A stretch of 64,000 bases of DNA from Marinobacterium sp. (lineage in GTDB: Bacteria > Pseudomonadota > Gammaproteobacteria > Pseudomonadales > Balneatricaceae), in contig JAUWAC010000008.1 of assembly GCA_030602245.1 (NCBI GenBank), positions 27,970 to 91,969 on the forward strand, in the 5' to 3' direction. Within the stretch, counting starts at the first letter, position 1. Each line of letters starts with the position of its first letter. The notes beneath the pieces are model-generated. The model saw only the letters and a list, made by a program, of their open reading frames with translations, was not told where the DNA came from and searched no databases. Positions 53,101 to 64,000 of the stretch are shown here, one piece after another. Both the position numbers and the translations under genes were made by a program.

Positions 53101-54080
53101 TTGCCCCCCCGTCCGGTTGCGCCTTCATCGCGGATTTCGCCGCCGGAACCGGTCGCAGCACCGGAGAAAGGTGCGATTGCTGTCGGGTGGTTGTGCGTTT
53201 CCACCTTCATCAGGATGTGGATATCTTCCTCTGAGTACCCGTACTGATGAGTCTGCGGATCCGGGAAGAAACGACCGGCACGATGACCGACCATGACAGC
53301 GGCATTGTCCTTGTAAGCGGACAGAACATTTTCACCGCCCTGGTTGTAGGTGTTGCGGATCATGCCGAACAGCGAGTGCTCCTGCGCCTCGCCATCGATA
53401 TCCCAGGACGCATTGAAGATCTTGTGGCGGCAGTGCTCGGAGTTGGCCTGCGCGAACATCATCAGCTCGACGTCATTCGGATTGCGGCCAAGCTCGGTAA
53501 AGCTCTGTACCAGATAATCGATTTCGTCTTCGGCCAGCGCCAGCCCCAGCTCGGTATTGGCCTTGACCAGTGCCTCGCGGCCACCGCCGAGAATATCGAC
53601 GCTGGACATCGGCCGGGGCTGTTCGTGACGGAACAGCACGCTGGCGGCATCGATGGCATCGAGCACGGCTTCGACCATGCGGTCGTGGATCAGCGCGCTG
53701 ATCTGTTCACGCTCTACGCTGCTCAGCGCTGCGCTGCTCTGGATGTAATAGGCGATACCGCGCTCGAGGCGCAGCACCTTGTCGAGACCGCAGTTGTGCG
53801 CAATATCGGTCGCCTTGCTCGACCACGGCGAGATGGTGCCCGGACGCGGCACGACCAGGCAAAGCTCGCCTTTCGGCTCTTCGGTACTGGCATTGGGACC
53901 GTAACGCAGGATACGATCAAGCACCTGCTGTTCATGTTTGTCCAGATCCGCAGACAGATCGGCAAAGTGAACATATTCAGCATAGACGCCGGTCACCGCG
54001 CTGACGCTCTGTTGCAGCGACGCGAGAAGTTTGTCATGGCGGAAAGCTGAGAGAGCGGGCGCTCCACGCAGTACGAGCAT
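50178..54080 (-). CDS. purL: Phosphoribosylformylglycinamidine synthase (large, single-chain)
   Basis: This 1300-residue enzyme of purine synthesis converts FGAR, glutamine and ATP to FGAM. The order is an N-terminal PurS-like domain, two AIRS/PurM-like halves ([49 protein letters not shown]), and a C-terminal class I glutaminase with nucleophile Cys in LGVCNGCQM and His/Glu in [10 protein letters not shown]. Length matches E. coli PurL (1295). It is a monocistronic gene with its own terminator and is divergent from mltF, 107 nt away. I looked for, but did not find, a clear PurR box in that short gap. Confidence 0.98.
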   Translation of the reverse strand: MLVLRGAPALSAFRHDKLLASLQQSVSAVTGVYAEYVHFADLSADLDKHEQQVLDRILRYGPNASTEEPKGELCLVVPRPGTISPWSSKATDIAHNCGLDKVLRLERGIAYYIQSSAALSSVEREQISALIHDRMVEAVLDAIDAASVLFRHEQPRPMSSVDILGGGREALVKANTELGLALAEDEIDYLVQSFTELGRNPNDVELMMFAQANSEHCRHKIFNASWDIDGEAQEHSLFGMIRNTYNQGGENVLSAYKDNAAVMVGHRAGRFFPDPQTHQYGYSEEDIHILMKVETHNHPTAIAPFSGAATGSGGEIRDEGATGRGGKPKAGLTGFTVSDLKIPGFEQPWESGYGKPERIVSPLEIMIEGPIGGAAFNNEFGRPNLTGYFRTFEQRVNGAAGEEVRGYHKPIMIAGGMGNIRAEHVEKGEISVGAKLICLGGPAMLIGLGGGAASSMSSGSSSADLDFASVQRGNPELERRCQEVIDQCWQLGDANPIAFIHDVGAGGLSNAFPELVKDGGRGGHFELRNVNNDEPGMSPLEIWCNEAQERYVLAVKPEDLPRFEAICERERCPYAVVGEATEDHHLTLGDSHFENKPVDLPMSVLFGKPPKMHRSVERVEYEVADFDTRDIDLGDAVERVLKLPAVASKSFLITIGDRSITGQVARDQMVGPWQVPVADCAVTTIGYETYAGEAMAMGERTPLALVDAPASGRMAIGETLTNLAAAPIRDISDIKLSANWMCAAGHPGEDEKLYDTVKAVGMELCPQLGITIPVGKDSMSMRTVWQDGDEQKSVTAPLSLIISGFAPVTDARKVLTPQLRTDQGETDLILLDLGNGRNRLGLSALAQVYNRVGREVPDVDDADQLATFFAAVQALNSQGLLLAYHDRSDGGLFATVAEMAFAGRTGVDLTLDLLAADSDEVLAALFAEELGAVVQVRREHTEQVLTELNAAGIGEIAKVIGSLNPDDQLNISFDDEEIYSASRVQLQRWWAETSYRIQALRDNSECALQEFDSLLDREDPGLHAALTYDINEDVAAPFIGRGERPRIAVLREQGVNGQIEMAAAFDRAGFAAVDVHMSDILAGKVTLDGFKGLVACGGFSYGDVLGAGEGWAKSILFNTRAREQFAQFFERDDTIALGVCNGCQMLSNLHELIPGAELWPHFVRNISEQFEARVAMVEVQSSPSVFLSGMAGSRMPIAVAHGEGRAEFRDDAHLAGLESAGTIALRYVDNRGQHTTRYPANPNGSPNGITGITTPGGRVTIMMPHPERVFRAIQNSWAPDEWSEDGAWMRMFRNARVHIG

Positions 54081-54187
54081 GTTGGTTTCGAGCCTCTTGA
54101 TGGTCCTGACGATCAGGCATTGACAGCGGAATACGAGAAGCCACGAATTTTACCCGATCGCGCTGATGGGAACCAGAAAAGCAGCAG

Positions 54188-56251
<2,064 letters not shown>

Positions 56252-56278
56252 TCACAGAATCTGATGACCTCTGACAGC

Positions 56279-56304
56279 AAAAAGCCCGCACATGCGGGCT
56301 TTTG
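56279..56304 (-). terminator. Terminator of guaA
   Basis: The minus strand reads AAAAGCCCGCA, loop TG, TGCGGGCTTTTT. It is 22 nt past the guaA stop and separates it from tadA. Confidence 0.9.
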
Positions 56305-56325
56305 CATCGATCGAACGAGGCCCGA

Positions 56326-57906
56326 TCACTCCCACTCAATCGTGGCCGGCGGCTTGCTGGACACATCGTAGGTGACACGGGATACATGCGCGATCTCGTT
56401 GATGATACGGCTGGAAACCTTCTCCAGCAGTTCGTACGGCAGGTGCGCCCAGCGTGCGGTCATGAAGTCGATCGTCTCAACGGCACGCAGCGCAATCACG
56501 TATTCATAACGGCGGCCATCACCGACCACACCGACCGACTTCACCGGCAGGAACACCGCAAATGCCTGGCTGGTCTTGTGATACCAGCCTGCGTTGTGCA
56601 GCTCTTCGATGAAGATCGCATCCGCTTCACGCAGGATGTCGGCATACTCTTTCTTGACCTCGCCGAGGATACGCACTCCCAGACCCGGGCCCGGGAACGG
56701 GTGGCGGTACACCATGTCGTACGGCAGACCCAGCTCGAGACCGATCTTGCGCACTTCGTCCTTGAACAGCTCACGCAGCGGCTCGACCAGTTCGAACTTC
56801 ATGTCTTCCGGCAGACCACCGACGTTGTGGTGCGACTTGATAACATGCGCCTTGCCGGTTTTGGATGCCGCTGACTCGATCACATCCGGGTAGATCGTCC
56901 CCTGCGCCAGGAAACGGCAGTCGGTCAGACGGTTGGCCTCGAAATCGAACACTTCGATAAAGGTGTTGCCGATGATCTTGCGCTTCGCCTCCGGGTCTTC
57001 AACCCCGGCGAGACGGCTCAGGAACTGATCTTCGGCATCGGCGCGGATCACGTTCACGCCCATGTTGCGCGCAAACATCTCCATCACCTGATCGCCTTCA
57101 TGCTTGCGCAACAAGCCGTTGTCGACGAAGACGCAGGTCAGCTTGTCGCCGATCGCCTTGTGCAGCAGCGCCGCAACAACGGAGGAATCGACACCGCCGG
57201 ACAGACCCAGCAGCACTTTCTCGTCCCCCACCTGTTCGCGTACTTTTTCGATCAGGTCGTTGATGATGTTTTCAGCGGTCCACAGCGCCTCGGCACCGCA
57301 GATCTCGCGCACGAAACGCTCGAGAATGCGCTGCCCCTGTTTGGTGTGGGTCACTTCCGGATGGAACTGAACCGCATACAGGTTGCGCTTCGGATCGCAC
57401 ATGGCGGCCACCGGCGCCGACTCGGTGGAGGCGATAACATGGAAGCCTTCCGGCAGCTCCACCACCTTGTCGCCGTGACTCATCCAGACATCCAGTGACA
57501 GCGCACCGTTGTTGGCGATGTGATCTTCGATCCCTTCCAGCAGTCGGCTCGGGCTGTCTGCCAGACGCACCCGCGCATAGCCGAACTCACGCTTGTCGGA
57601 GCTGGACACACTGCCGCCGAGCTGCTCGGCCATCGTCTGCATGCCGTAGCAGATACCCAGCACCGGAATCCCCATATCGAACACGCACTCAGGCGCACGC
57701 GGCGAATCCAGTTCGGTCACCGATTCCGGACCACCGGCGAGGATGATCCCCTTGGGCGCAAACTCACGAATCGCCTCTTCGGTCATGTCGAACGGATGAA
57801 TTTCGGAGTAGACGCCGATTTCGCGCACGCGACGGGCGATCAGCTGCGTGTACTGGGATCCGAAATCGAGGATCAGAATACGTTGTGCATGAATATCTTT
57901 GGTCAT
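56326..57906 (-). CDS. guaA: GMP synthase (glutamine-hydrolysing)
   Basis: This 526-codon gene encodes a 525-residue protein identical in length to E. coli GuaA. The N-terminal glutaminase has nucleophile Cys in [11 protein letters not shown] and the His/Glu pair in FHPEVTHT; the ATP-pyrophosphatase P-loop is [15 protein letters not shown]. The C-terminal dimerisation domain ends in KPPATIEWE, as in E. coli. It aminates XMP to GMP. The ATG at 57906 ([21 protein letters not shown]) is preferred over an upstream in-frame start at 57945. It lies 114 nt after guaB, a gap that carries a hairpin. Confidence 0.98.
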   Translation of the reverse strand: MTKDIHAQRILILDFGSQYTQLIARRVREIGVYSEIHPFDMTEEAIREFAPKGIILAGGPESVTELDSPRAPECVFDMGIPVLGICYGMQTMAEQLGGSVSSSDKREFGYARVRLADSPSRLLEGIEDHIANNGALSLDVWMSHGDKVVELPEGFHVIASTESAPVAAMCDPKRNLYAVQFHPEVTHTKQGQRILERFVREICGAEALWTAENIINDLIEKVREQVGDEKVLLGLSGGVDSSVVAALLHKAIGDKLTCVFVDNGLLRKHEGDQVMEMFARNMGVNVIRADAEDQFLSRLAGVEDPEAKRKIIGNTFIEVFDFEANRLTDCRFLAQGTIYPDVIESAASKTGKAHVIKSHHNVGGLPEDMKFELVEPLRELFKDEVRKIGLELGLPYDMVYRHPFPGPGLGVRILGEVKKEYADILREADAIFIEELHNAGWYHKTSQAFAVFLPVKSVGVVGDGRRYEYVIALRAVETIDFMTARWAHLPYELLEKVSSRIINEIAHVSRVTYDVSSKPPATIEWE

Positions 57907-57965
57907 CTCAAGTGACTCCACCGAAACACGGGGTGCTAACAGCAACAGAATCCGAGCAGCAACAG

Positions 57966-57996
57966 AAACGAAAAGTGGGGCGGCACCCGCCCCACT
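57966..57996 (-). terminator. Hairpin between guaB and guaA
   Basis: The minus strand reads AGTGGGGCGG, loop GTG, CCGCCCCACT, then TTTTCGTTT. It lies 25 nt after guaB and about 60 nt before guaA. It may be a partial terminator that sets the guaB/guaA ratio rather than a full stop. Confidence 0.7.
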
Positions 57997-58020
57997 CGCG
58001 TGACTGTCTCAGCTCAGCAA

Positions 58021-59505
<1,485 letters not shown>

Positions 59506-59677
59506 CTATCTGTGAAAAATTAAACGGGCAATTCTACAGAAAAGCCCCGTTAATCTCAATTTAACTGAACCCTGTGACGTGACTTTTTCACCGCCGCCAA
59601 CCACTCGGCAGCGAACCGCCGCGCCGGCATTTTACACGAGGGGTCACCCGTGCCGCGATCCACGTTAGAATGGGCAC

Positions 59678-61024
59678 ATGACGACTCTTACGCCCAACCA
59701 GCACGCCCTCAGCGTCAGCGATCTCAACCGGCAGGTGAAGTCCCTGCTCGAACACTCGTTTCTGTCGGTGCAGGTGATCGGCGAAATCAGCAACTTCGCC
59801 CGCCCCTCCTCCGGCCACTGGTACTTTACCCTGAAGGACGCCCGCGCCCAGGTGCGCTGCGCCATGTTTCGCAATCGCAATCAGTTTGCCGGCTTTGTGC
59901 CCCGTGAGGGTGACGAGGTCGTCGTCACCGCTCGCGTCAGCCTGTATGAGGGCCGCGGCGACTACCAGCTGATCTGCGAGCGACTGGAAAAAAGCGGTCT
60001 TGGTCAGCTGCAACGGGCGTTTGACGCCCTCAAGGCGAAACTGGATCAGGAAGGACTGTTTGCCAGCGAGCGCAAACGCCCGCTGCCCACGCACCCCGCC
60101 CACATCGGGGTCGTCACGTCACCGAGCGGCGCCGCGATCCACGATATTCTGACCGTGCTGCGGCGCCGTTTTCCGGCCTTGCCGGTGACCCTCTACCCGA
60201 CGGCCGTTCAGGGCCGCGACGCCGCCGATCAGATCACCGCAGCCATCGATCTTGCCAACCGTCACGGCCAGTGCGACGTCCTGATCGTCGGCCGTGGAGG
60301 TGGCTCGCTGGAAGACCTGTGGCCGTTCAACGAGGAGCGGGTTGCCCGGGCTATCGCCGCCTCCGGCATCCCGGTGGTATCCGCCGTTGGTCACGAAGTC
60401 GATATCTCGATCAGCGATCTGGTCGCCGACCAGCGCGCCGCCACACCGTCCGCCGCCGCCGAACTGCTCAGTCCCGACCGCCATACGCTGACGCTGCGCC
60501 TGAACCAGCTCAGCCGCCGCCTGATCAATCGTATGCACTGGCAGCTCGAACACAAACGCAACCGGGTACAGAGCGCCCGGGCACGCCTGCGCCACCCCGG
60601 CGAGCGCCTGCGCGAACACATCCAGCGCGTCGATCGCCTGGAACTGCGTCTGAATCAGGCCGCGGCACGCTATCTGGAGCAACGTCGACTGCGACTGGAG
60701 CAGCTGACACAGCGCCTGCGCCGGGTCACCCCCCTGCTGCAGATCCGCGCCCGACGCGAGCGACTGCGACAGATCGACGCCCTGCTGCCACGCCTGATGC
60801 AACGCCACCTGGAGCGCAACCGCCTGCGTCTGGCCGAGCAGAGCGGACGCCTGCACTCGGTCAGCCCGCTGGCCACACTGGAGCGGGGCTATGCCATTTT
60901 GCTGAACCCGAACGGCGAGGCGGTGTCTTCAGCACAACAGGTCAGCGTCGGCGAGCAACTGGAAGCCCGTCTGCATCAGGGCCGTCTGACCTGTACCGTA
61001 GACCGTATCGACACAGGAGATTGA
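59678..61024 (+). CDS. xseA: Exodeoxyribonuclease VII large subunit
   Basis: This 448-residue nuclease subunit starts with an OB-fold DNA-binding domain (residues 1-105, HALSVSDLNRQVKSLLEHSF and GEISNFARPSSGHWYFTLKD). A catalytic domain follows (GVVTSPSGAAIHDILTVL, DVLIVGRGGGSLEDLWPFNEE, SAVGHEVD), then a long Arg-rich coiled coil (about 270-400) and a C-terminal segment that interacts with XseB. Exo VII degrades single-stranded DNA. The small subunit gene xseB is not in the window. The next gene begins 5 nt after the stop. Confidence 0.96.
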   Translation: MTTLTPNQHALSVSDLNRQVKSLLEHSFLSVQVIGEISNFARPSSGHWYFTLKDARAQVRCAMFRNRNQFAGFVPREGDEVVVTARVSLYEGRGDYQLICERLEKSGLGQLQRAFDALKAKLDQEGLFASERKRPLPTHPAHIGVVTSPSGAAIHDILTVLRRRFPALPVTLYPTAVQGRDAADQITAAIDLANRHGQCDVLIVGRGGGSLEDLWPFNEERVARAIAASGIPVVSAVGHEVDISISDLVADQRAATPSAAAELLSPDRHTLTLRLNQLSRRLINRMHWQLEHKRNRVQSARARLRHPGERLREHIQRVDRLELRLNQAAARYLEQRRLRLEQLTQRLRRVTPLLQIRARRERLRQIDALLPRLMQRHLERNRLRLAEQSGRLHSVSPLATLERGYAILLNPNGEAVSSAQQVSVGEQLEARLHQGRLTCTVDRIDTGD

Positions 61025-61028
61025 TCGC

Positions 61029-61853
61029 ATGAAAGCACGCCTCTGGCTGGGACTCAGCCTGCTCTGCCCCACCCTCGCGCTGGCCGTGCCGGAAGAGGCC
61101 CGTATCCCCGGGGGCGTCGCTCTGGTACCGCTGAGCGGTGTCACCAGCGCGCAGGCGCCCGACGTCCGTTACGGTGACGATCGCGTCATGGTCCTGCCCG
61201 GTGCCGAACTGGGCGAAGATGAGCGCTGGGTGGCGGTGGTCGGCATTCCGCTCAGCGCCAGCGCCGATGAGCTGCAGGAACTGCACTTCGCCGACGGCGG
61301 CGCCGCGTTCCACATCCGCCATAAGGAGTACGAGGCCCAGTACCTGACCGTTCCCAACAAACGCCACGTGGAGCCGAACCCGGATGACATCAAGCGCTGG
61401 CGGCGTGAGTCGGCCGAGATGAAAGCCGCGTTCAAGCGCTGGTCGGAGCCCGCCGAACCGGTGACATCTTTCATTCTGCCCGCGCAGGGACCATTCAGCA
61501 GCCCGTTCGGCCTGCGCCGGTTCTTCAATGAACAGCCCCGCAACCCCCACAGCGGGCTCGATATTGCGGCCCCGCACGGTGACCCGATTCAGGCCCCGGC
61601 ACCGGGTGAGGTCGTGGCCGTTGGTGACTATTTCTTCAACGGCAAAACGGTCATCATCGACCACGGTTACGGTCTCACGACGATGTACTGCCACCTGAGC
61701 GAGATCGACGTTGCGCTGGGTGACCGCCTCGAAACCGGCGATCGCATCGGCGCGATCGGTGCCACCGGGCGCGTCACCGGCCCGCACCTGCACTGGAGCG
61801 TCAGCCTCAACAACACCCGGGTCGATCCACTGCTGTTCGTCGACGGGCACTGA
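61029..61853 (+). CDS. Secreted M23 (LytM-type) metallopeptidase
   Basis: This 274-residue protein has a Sec signal peptide (cleavage after LALA, residue 19), a beta-rich N-terminal domain (about 25-140) and an M23 domain (about 145-274). The zinc site is complete: His in NPHSGLDIA, Asp in the same motif, and His-x-His in TGPHLHWS. It is therefore probably an active cell-wall endopeptidase, unlike degenerate EnvC/NlpD activators. The position after xseA is common in Pseudomonas-type genomes. It begins 5 nt after xseA, so the two are likely co-transcribed. Confidence 0.92.
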   Translation: MKARLWLGLSLLCPTLALAVPEEARIPGGVALVPLSGVTSAQAPDVRYGDDRVMVLPGAELGEDERWVAVVGIPLSASADELQELHFADGGAAFHIRHKEYEAQYLTVPNKRHVEPNPDDIKRWRRESAEMKAAFKRWSEPAEPVTSFILPAQGPFSSPFGLRRFFNEQPRNPHSGLDIAAPHGDPIQAPAPGEVVAVGDYFFNGKTVIIDHGYGLTTMYCHLSEIDVALGDRLETGDRIGAIGATGRVTGPHLHWSVSLNNTRVDPLLFVDGH

Positions 61854-61912
61854 ACGCCCTGCTGTGGTAGCCTTAGCGGCCCATTTGATCTGATACGGAT
61901 ACACGAAAAAGC

Positions 61913-62539
61913 ATGACTGACCTGACCCTGGAAACGGTAGAGCAGCGCGCCAGCTACGGCATCGGCCGTCAGATGGGCGACCAGCTGGCTCAGAACGGTT
62001 TTGATGGCGTTGATATCGAAGCGGCTGCAGCCGGCCTCAAGGACGCCTTTAACGGTGAGCCACTGCGCGTCGATGCCGAAGCCCTGACCGCCGCCTTCAA
62101 CGAACTGAGCCAGCGCCTGCGTGAAAAGCAGGAGCAGGAAGCTCAGGCCGCCATCGAAGCCGGCCAGCAGTTCCTCGCCGACAACGCCAAACGCGACGGC
62201 GTGGTCGAGCTGGAGTCCGGCCTGCAGTATGAAGTGATCGAAGCAGGCGATGCCGCTGCCGCGAAGCCGCAGCGCAACAGCAAGGTCCGCGTGCATTACC
62301 ACGGCACCTTCGTCGACGGCCGCGTTTTCGACAGCTCCTACCAGCGCGGCACCCCGGCCGAATTCCCGGTCGGCGGCGTCATTGCCGGCTGGACTGAAGC
62401 CCTGCAGCTGATGAATGTCGGCGCCAAGTGGAAGCTCTATATCCCCTACCAGCTGGCATACGGCGCTCAGGGCTCGCCCGGCGGCATCCCGCCGTACTCA
62501 ACGCTGGTATTCGACGTTGAGCTGATCGACATTCTCTGA
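61913..62539 (+). CDS. fklB: FklB-type FKBP peptidyl-prolyl isomerase (22 kDa)
   Basis: This 208-residue protein has an N-terminal helical dimerisation domain (about 1-95, TVEQRASYGIGRQMGDQL) and a C-terminal FKBP domain (about 105-208), with VHYHGTFVDGRVFDSSYQRGTPAEFPVGGVIAGW and IPYQLAYGAQGSPGGIPPYSTLVFDVEL. There is no signal peptide, so it is cytoplasmic like FklB rather than periplasmic like FkpA. It is followed by ybfF 17 nt downstream. Confidence 0.94.
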   Translation: MTDLTLETVEQRASYGIGRQMGDQLAQNGFDGVDIEAAAAGLKDAFNGEPLRVDAEALTAAFNELSQRLREKQEQEAQAAIEAGQQFLADNAKRDGVVELESGLQYEVIEAGDAAAAKPQRNSKVRVHYHGTFVDGRVFDSSYQRGTPAEFPVGGVIAGWTEALQLMNVGAKWKLYIPYQLAYGAQGSPGGIPPYSTLVFDVELIDIL

Positions 62540-62556
62540 CCGCTGCCGGAGGCCGT

Positions 62557-63327
62557 ATGGAACTGAACTATCACCGTACCGGTAACGGACCGACGCTGAT
62601 GATTCTGCACGGCCTGTTCGGTACCTGGGAGAACTGGGGCGCCCAGATCAAGATGCTGGCGGACCGCTACGATATCATCGCAGCGGATCTGCGTAATCAC
62701 GGCGCCTCACCCCACAGCGACACGACCGACTACCACCTGATGGCCGAGGATGTCATCGAGCTGATGGACCGCCTCGACATCGACAGCACGCTGATGCTGG
62801 GCCACTCCATGGGCGGCAAGGTCGCGATGCAGTTGACACTGGATCACCCCGGCCGCATCGACAAGCTGATCGTCGCCGATATCGCACCGGTCGACTATGG
62901 CCCGCACCACGAAGCCGTCTTTCGAGGGCTGTTCAACGTCGATCTGGCCGCGATCAGATCGCGCGCCGATGCCGATGCCCGTCTGGCCGAGCACATCGAC
63001 TCCGCCGGTGTGCGCGCGTTTCTGCTGAAGAACCTGCAACGCAGCCGCGACGGCGGCTTCAGCTGGAAGATGAACCTGAAGGCGTTGCACGACGCCTACG
63101 ACAGGATCACCGCGGCGCCCTCCGCCAGCGGCCAGTTCGACGGCCCGGTGCTGTTCATCAAGGGGGGCAATTCCGAATATCTGCTGCCCGAGCACGCCGA
63201 TGCGATCAAGGCCCGTTTTCCCAACGCTCGCTACAAGGTGATTGAAGGCACCGGGCACTGGCTGCACGCGGAGAAACCGGCCGCGTTCAACCGCCTGGTC
63301 GAGCGCTTCCTGTCAGAGTACGGGTAA
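62557..63327 (+). CDS. ybfF: YbfF-like alpha/beta-hydrolase esterase
   Basis: This 256-residue alpha/beta hydrolase has the oxyanion motif HGLFGTWENWG, nucleophile Ser in LMLGHSMGGKVAM, an acid in the GGNSEYL region, and the catalytic His in GTGHWLHAEKP. This resembles E. coli YbfF, a short-chain and acyl-CoA thioesterase-like enzyme whose physiological substrate is not settled. It lies last in the xseA-M23-fklB-ybfF plus-strand group and converges on the gene at 63349. Confidence 0.9.
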   Translation: MELNYHRTGNGPTLMILHGLFGTWENWGAQIKMLADRYDIIAADLRNHGASPHSDTTDYHLMAEDVIELMDRLDIDSTLMLGHSMGGKVAMQLTLDHPGRIDKLIVADIAPVDYGPHHEAVFRGLFNVDLAAIRSRADADARLAEHIDSAGVRAFLLKNLQRSRDGGFSWKMNLKALHDAYDRITAAPSASGQFDGPVLFIKGGNSEYLLPEHADAIKARFPNARYKVIEGTGHWLHAEKPAAFNRLVERFLSEYG

Positions 63328-63348
63328 AGGCTGAAGGGACGATCCGGC

Positions 63349-63813
63349 TCAGGCCTGATCGTTAATGAACGCGCCGATCAGATACTCGGGATCAAGTACA
63401 CCGACCTCGGCCAGCTTGCGATTGATCTCTGCCAGACGCTCCTGCACCTGCGCCATCTGCTGCTGATATTCGGCCAGATTTTCGGCACGACGTTCGCGCT
63501 GAGCCTCGAGCTCATCACGCAGCTGCTGGCTGCGCTCACGCTCGCTGCTCTGCTGTTCCAGCTGCTCGGCCAGCGTCGCGCCCGCGGCTGCCTGAGACTC
63601 AGGGTTTACCGTCTCGACCGCGTCGTTGCCGGCGCCGGCGCTGACAACCGCCGCAGCACTGTCCGGCTCTGGGGGCCGGTCAGCCGCATTGGCGCTTGCG
63701 CTCACCGTCGGGGGATCGCTGTCAGACGGCTCGGTGCCCGCATCCATCCGTTCCGATGCCAGTGCCGCGCGTGACTCAGTCGCCAACGCCCGGGCCGACG
63801 CCGCCACCTGCAT
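63349..63813 (-). CDS. Unrecognised protein with disordered N-terminus and coiled coil
   Basis: From the ATG at 63813 this would be a 154-residue protein; the frame is open a further 40 codons upstream but offers only a TTG (63855) before a stop near 63930, so the true start is uncertain. The N-terminal half is Ala/Ser/Pro/Asp-rich, followed by a heptad-like coiled coil (EQLEQQSSERERSQQLRDELEAQ... NLAEYQQQMAQVQERLAEINRKL) and a short C-terminus VGVLDPEYLIGAFINDQA. There is no signal peptide or membrane segment. I do not recognise it; codon usage and GC match the neighbours. Confidence 0.6.
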   Translation of the reverse strand: MQVAASARALATESRAALASERMDAGTEPSDSDPPTVSASANAADRPPEPDSAAAVVSAGAGNDAVETVNPESQAAAGATLAEQLEQQSSERERSQQLRDELEAQRERRAENLAEYQQQMAQVQERLAEINRKLAEVGVLDPEYLIGAFINDQA

Positions 63814-63855
63814 ATCCTGAGTCGAGGGCTCTGCCGGCGCCAGCGCAGCTCGCAA

Positions 63856-64000
63856 AATCGGGTATCCGGAATTTCTGGTTGATAAAATGCCAAAGATGTA
63901 AAGAAGAAAATCTTTCTCAGCGGATTATCTGATTGATCCTCTTCAGCCTACTCTACTGCCAATTTTCTGTTTCCACCTTCGCCTGAGTCTTCATAGCGAT
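63856..64000. other. Right edge, no gene identified
   Basis: This is a comparatively AT-rich 145 nt upstream of the unrecognised minus-strand gene. I see no confident promoter and no start of another gene before the window ends. Confidence 0.4.

Noticed and set aside
51261..53234. Long open frame (657 codons) on the plus strand opposite purL
   Set aside because: Same antisense effect; the product is His/Arg/Gln-rich and without domains, while purL is continuous with all motifs.

Overview
The window is 64 kb of ordinary, gene-dense chromosome from a Gammaproteobacterium (no plasmid, phage, IS or CRISPR seen). Several features point to a Pseudomonas/Oceanospirillales-type lineage: the tyrA-aroA gene fusion beside hisC, pheA and serC; mupP next to ubiG; pdhR-aceE-aceF with a three-lipoyl E2; a complete petABC cytochrome bc1 operon; and an H-NS (not MvaT) nucleoid protein. 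Placing it near marine Oceanospirillales is inference from gene content only.

Layout. 1-3.8 kb: start of the dcw cluster on the minus strand (mraZ-rsmH-ftsL-ftsI-murE, murE cut by the window edge) behind a clear mra promoter with three MraZ boxes. 4-6.3 kb: a Sel1 lipoprotein, a glycine-rich secreted protein and rnpB. 6.3-11 kb: rsmI divergent from lpoA-yraN-diaA-dolP, then sspB. 11-17 kb (minus): sspA, petABC, rplM-rpsI and zapE. 17-19 kb: lrgAB and two identical tRNA-Pro(CGG) genes, each with its own strong promoter. 19-25 kb (minus): pdhR-aceE-aceF. 25-29.5 kb (plus): an iron-sulfur D-lactate dehydrogenase, a universal stress protein and an AEC transporter, with a perfect PdhR-type operator in the pdhR/dld divergent region. 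29.5-43 kb (minus): a ComEA-like protein, then the long series gyrA-serC-pheA-hisC-tyrA/aroA-cmk-rpsA-ihfB-lapA-lapB-pyrF. 43-45.3 kb (plus): ubiG-mupP-yciK. 45.3-50 kb: rluB, hns, yciO and rnm (minus), then yciB, yciI and an OmpA-family protein (plus). 50-64 kb: purL, mltF, tadA, guaB, guaA, then xseA, an M23 peptidase, an FKBP, a YbfF-like esterase and an unrecognised coiled-coil protein.

The most unusual signal is in the aromatic amino-acid block. The EPSP-synthase half of the TyrA-AroA fusion is full length and in frame, but has lost residues that are near-invariant in that enzyme (positions equivalent to E. coli K22, N94, R124, K340, E341, D343 and H385). The adjacent PheA is about 80 residues short: its chorismate-mutase and ACT domains are intact, but the middle of the prephenate-dehydratase domain is missing and its TRF motif reads ARF. 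TyrA and HisC look intact. This suggests that two steps of aromatic biosynthesis have moved to other genes while the old domains persist as non-catalytic partners, or that the organism is partly auxotrophic. Family comparisons were made from memory, because no alignment could be run.
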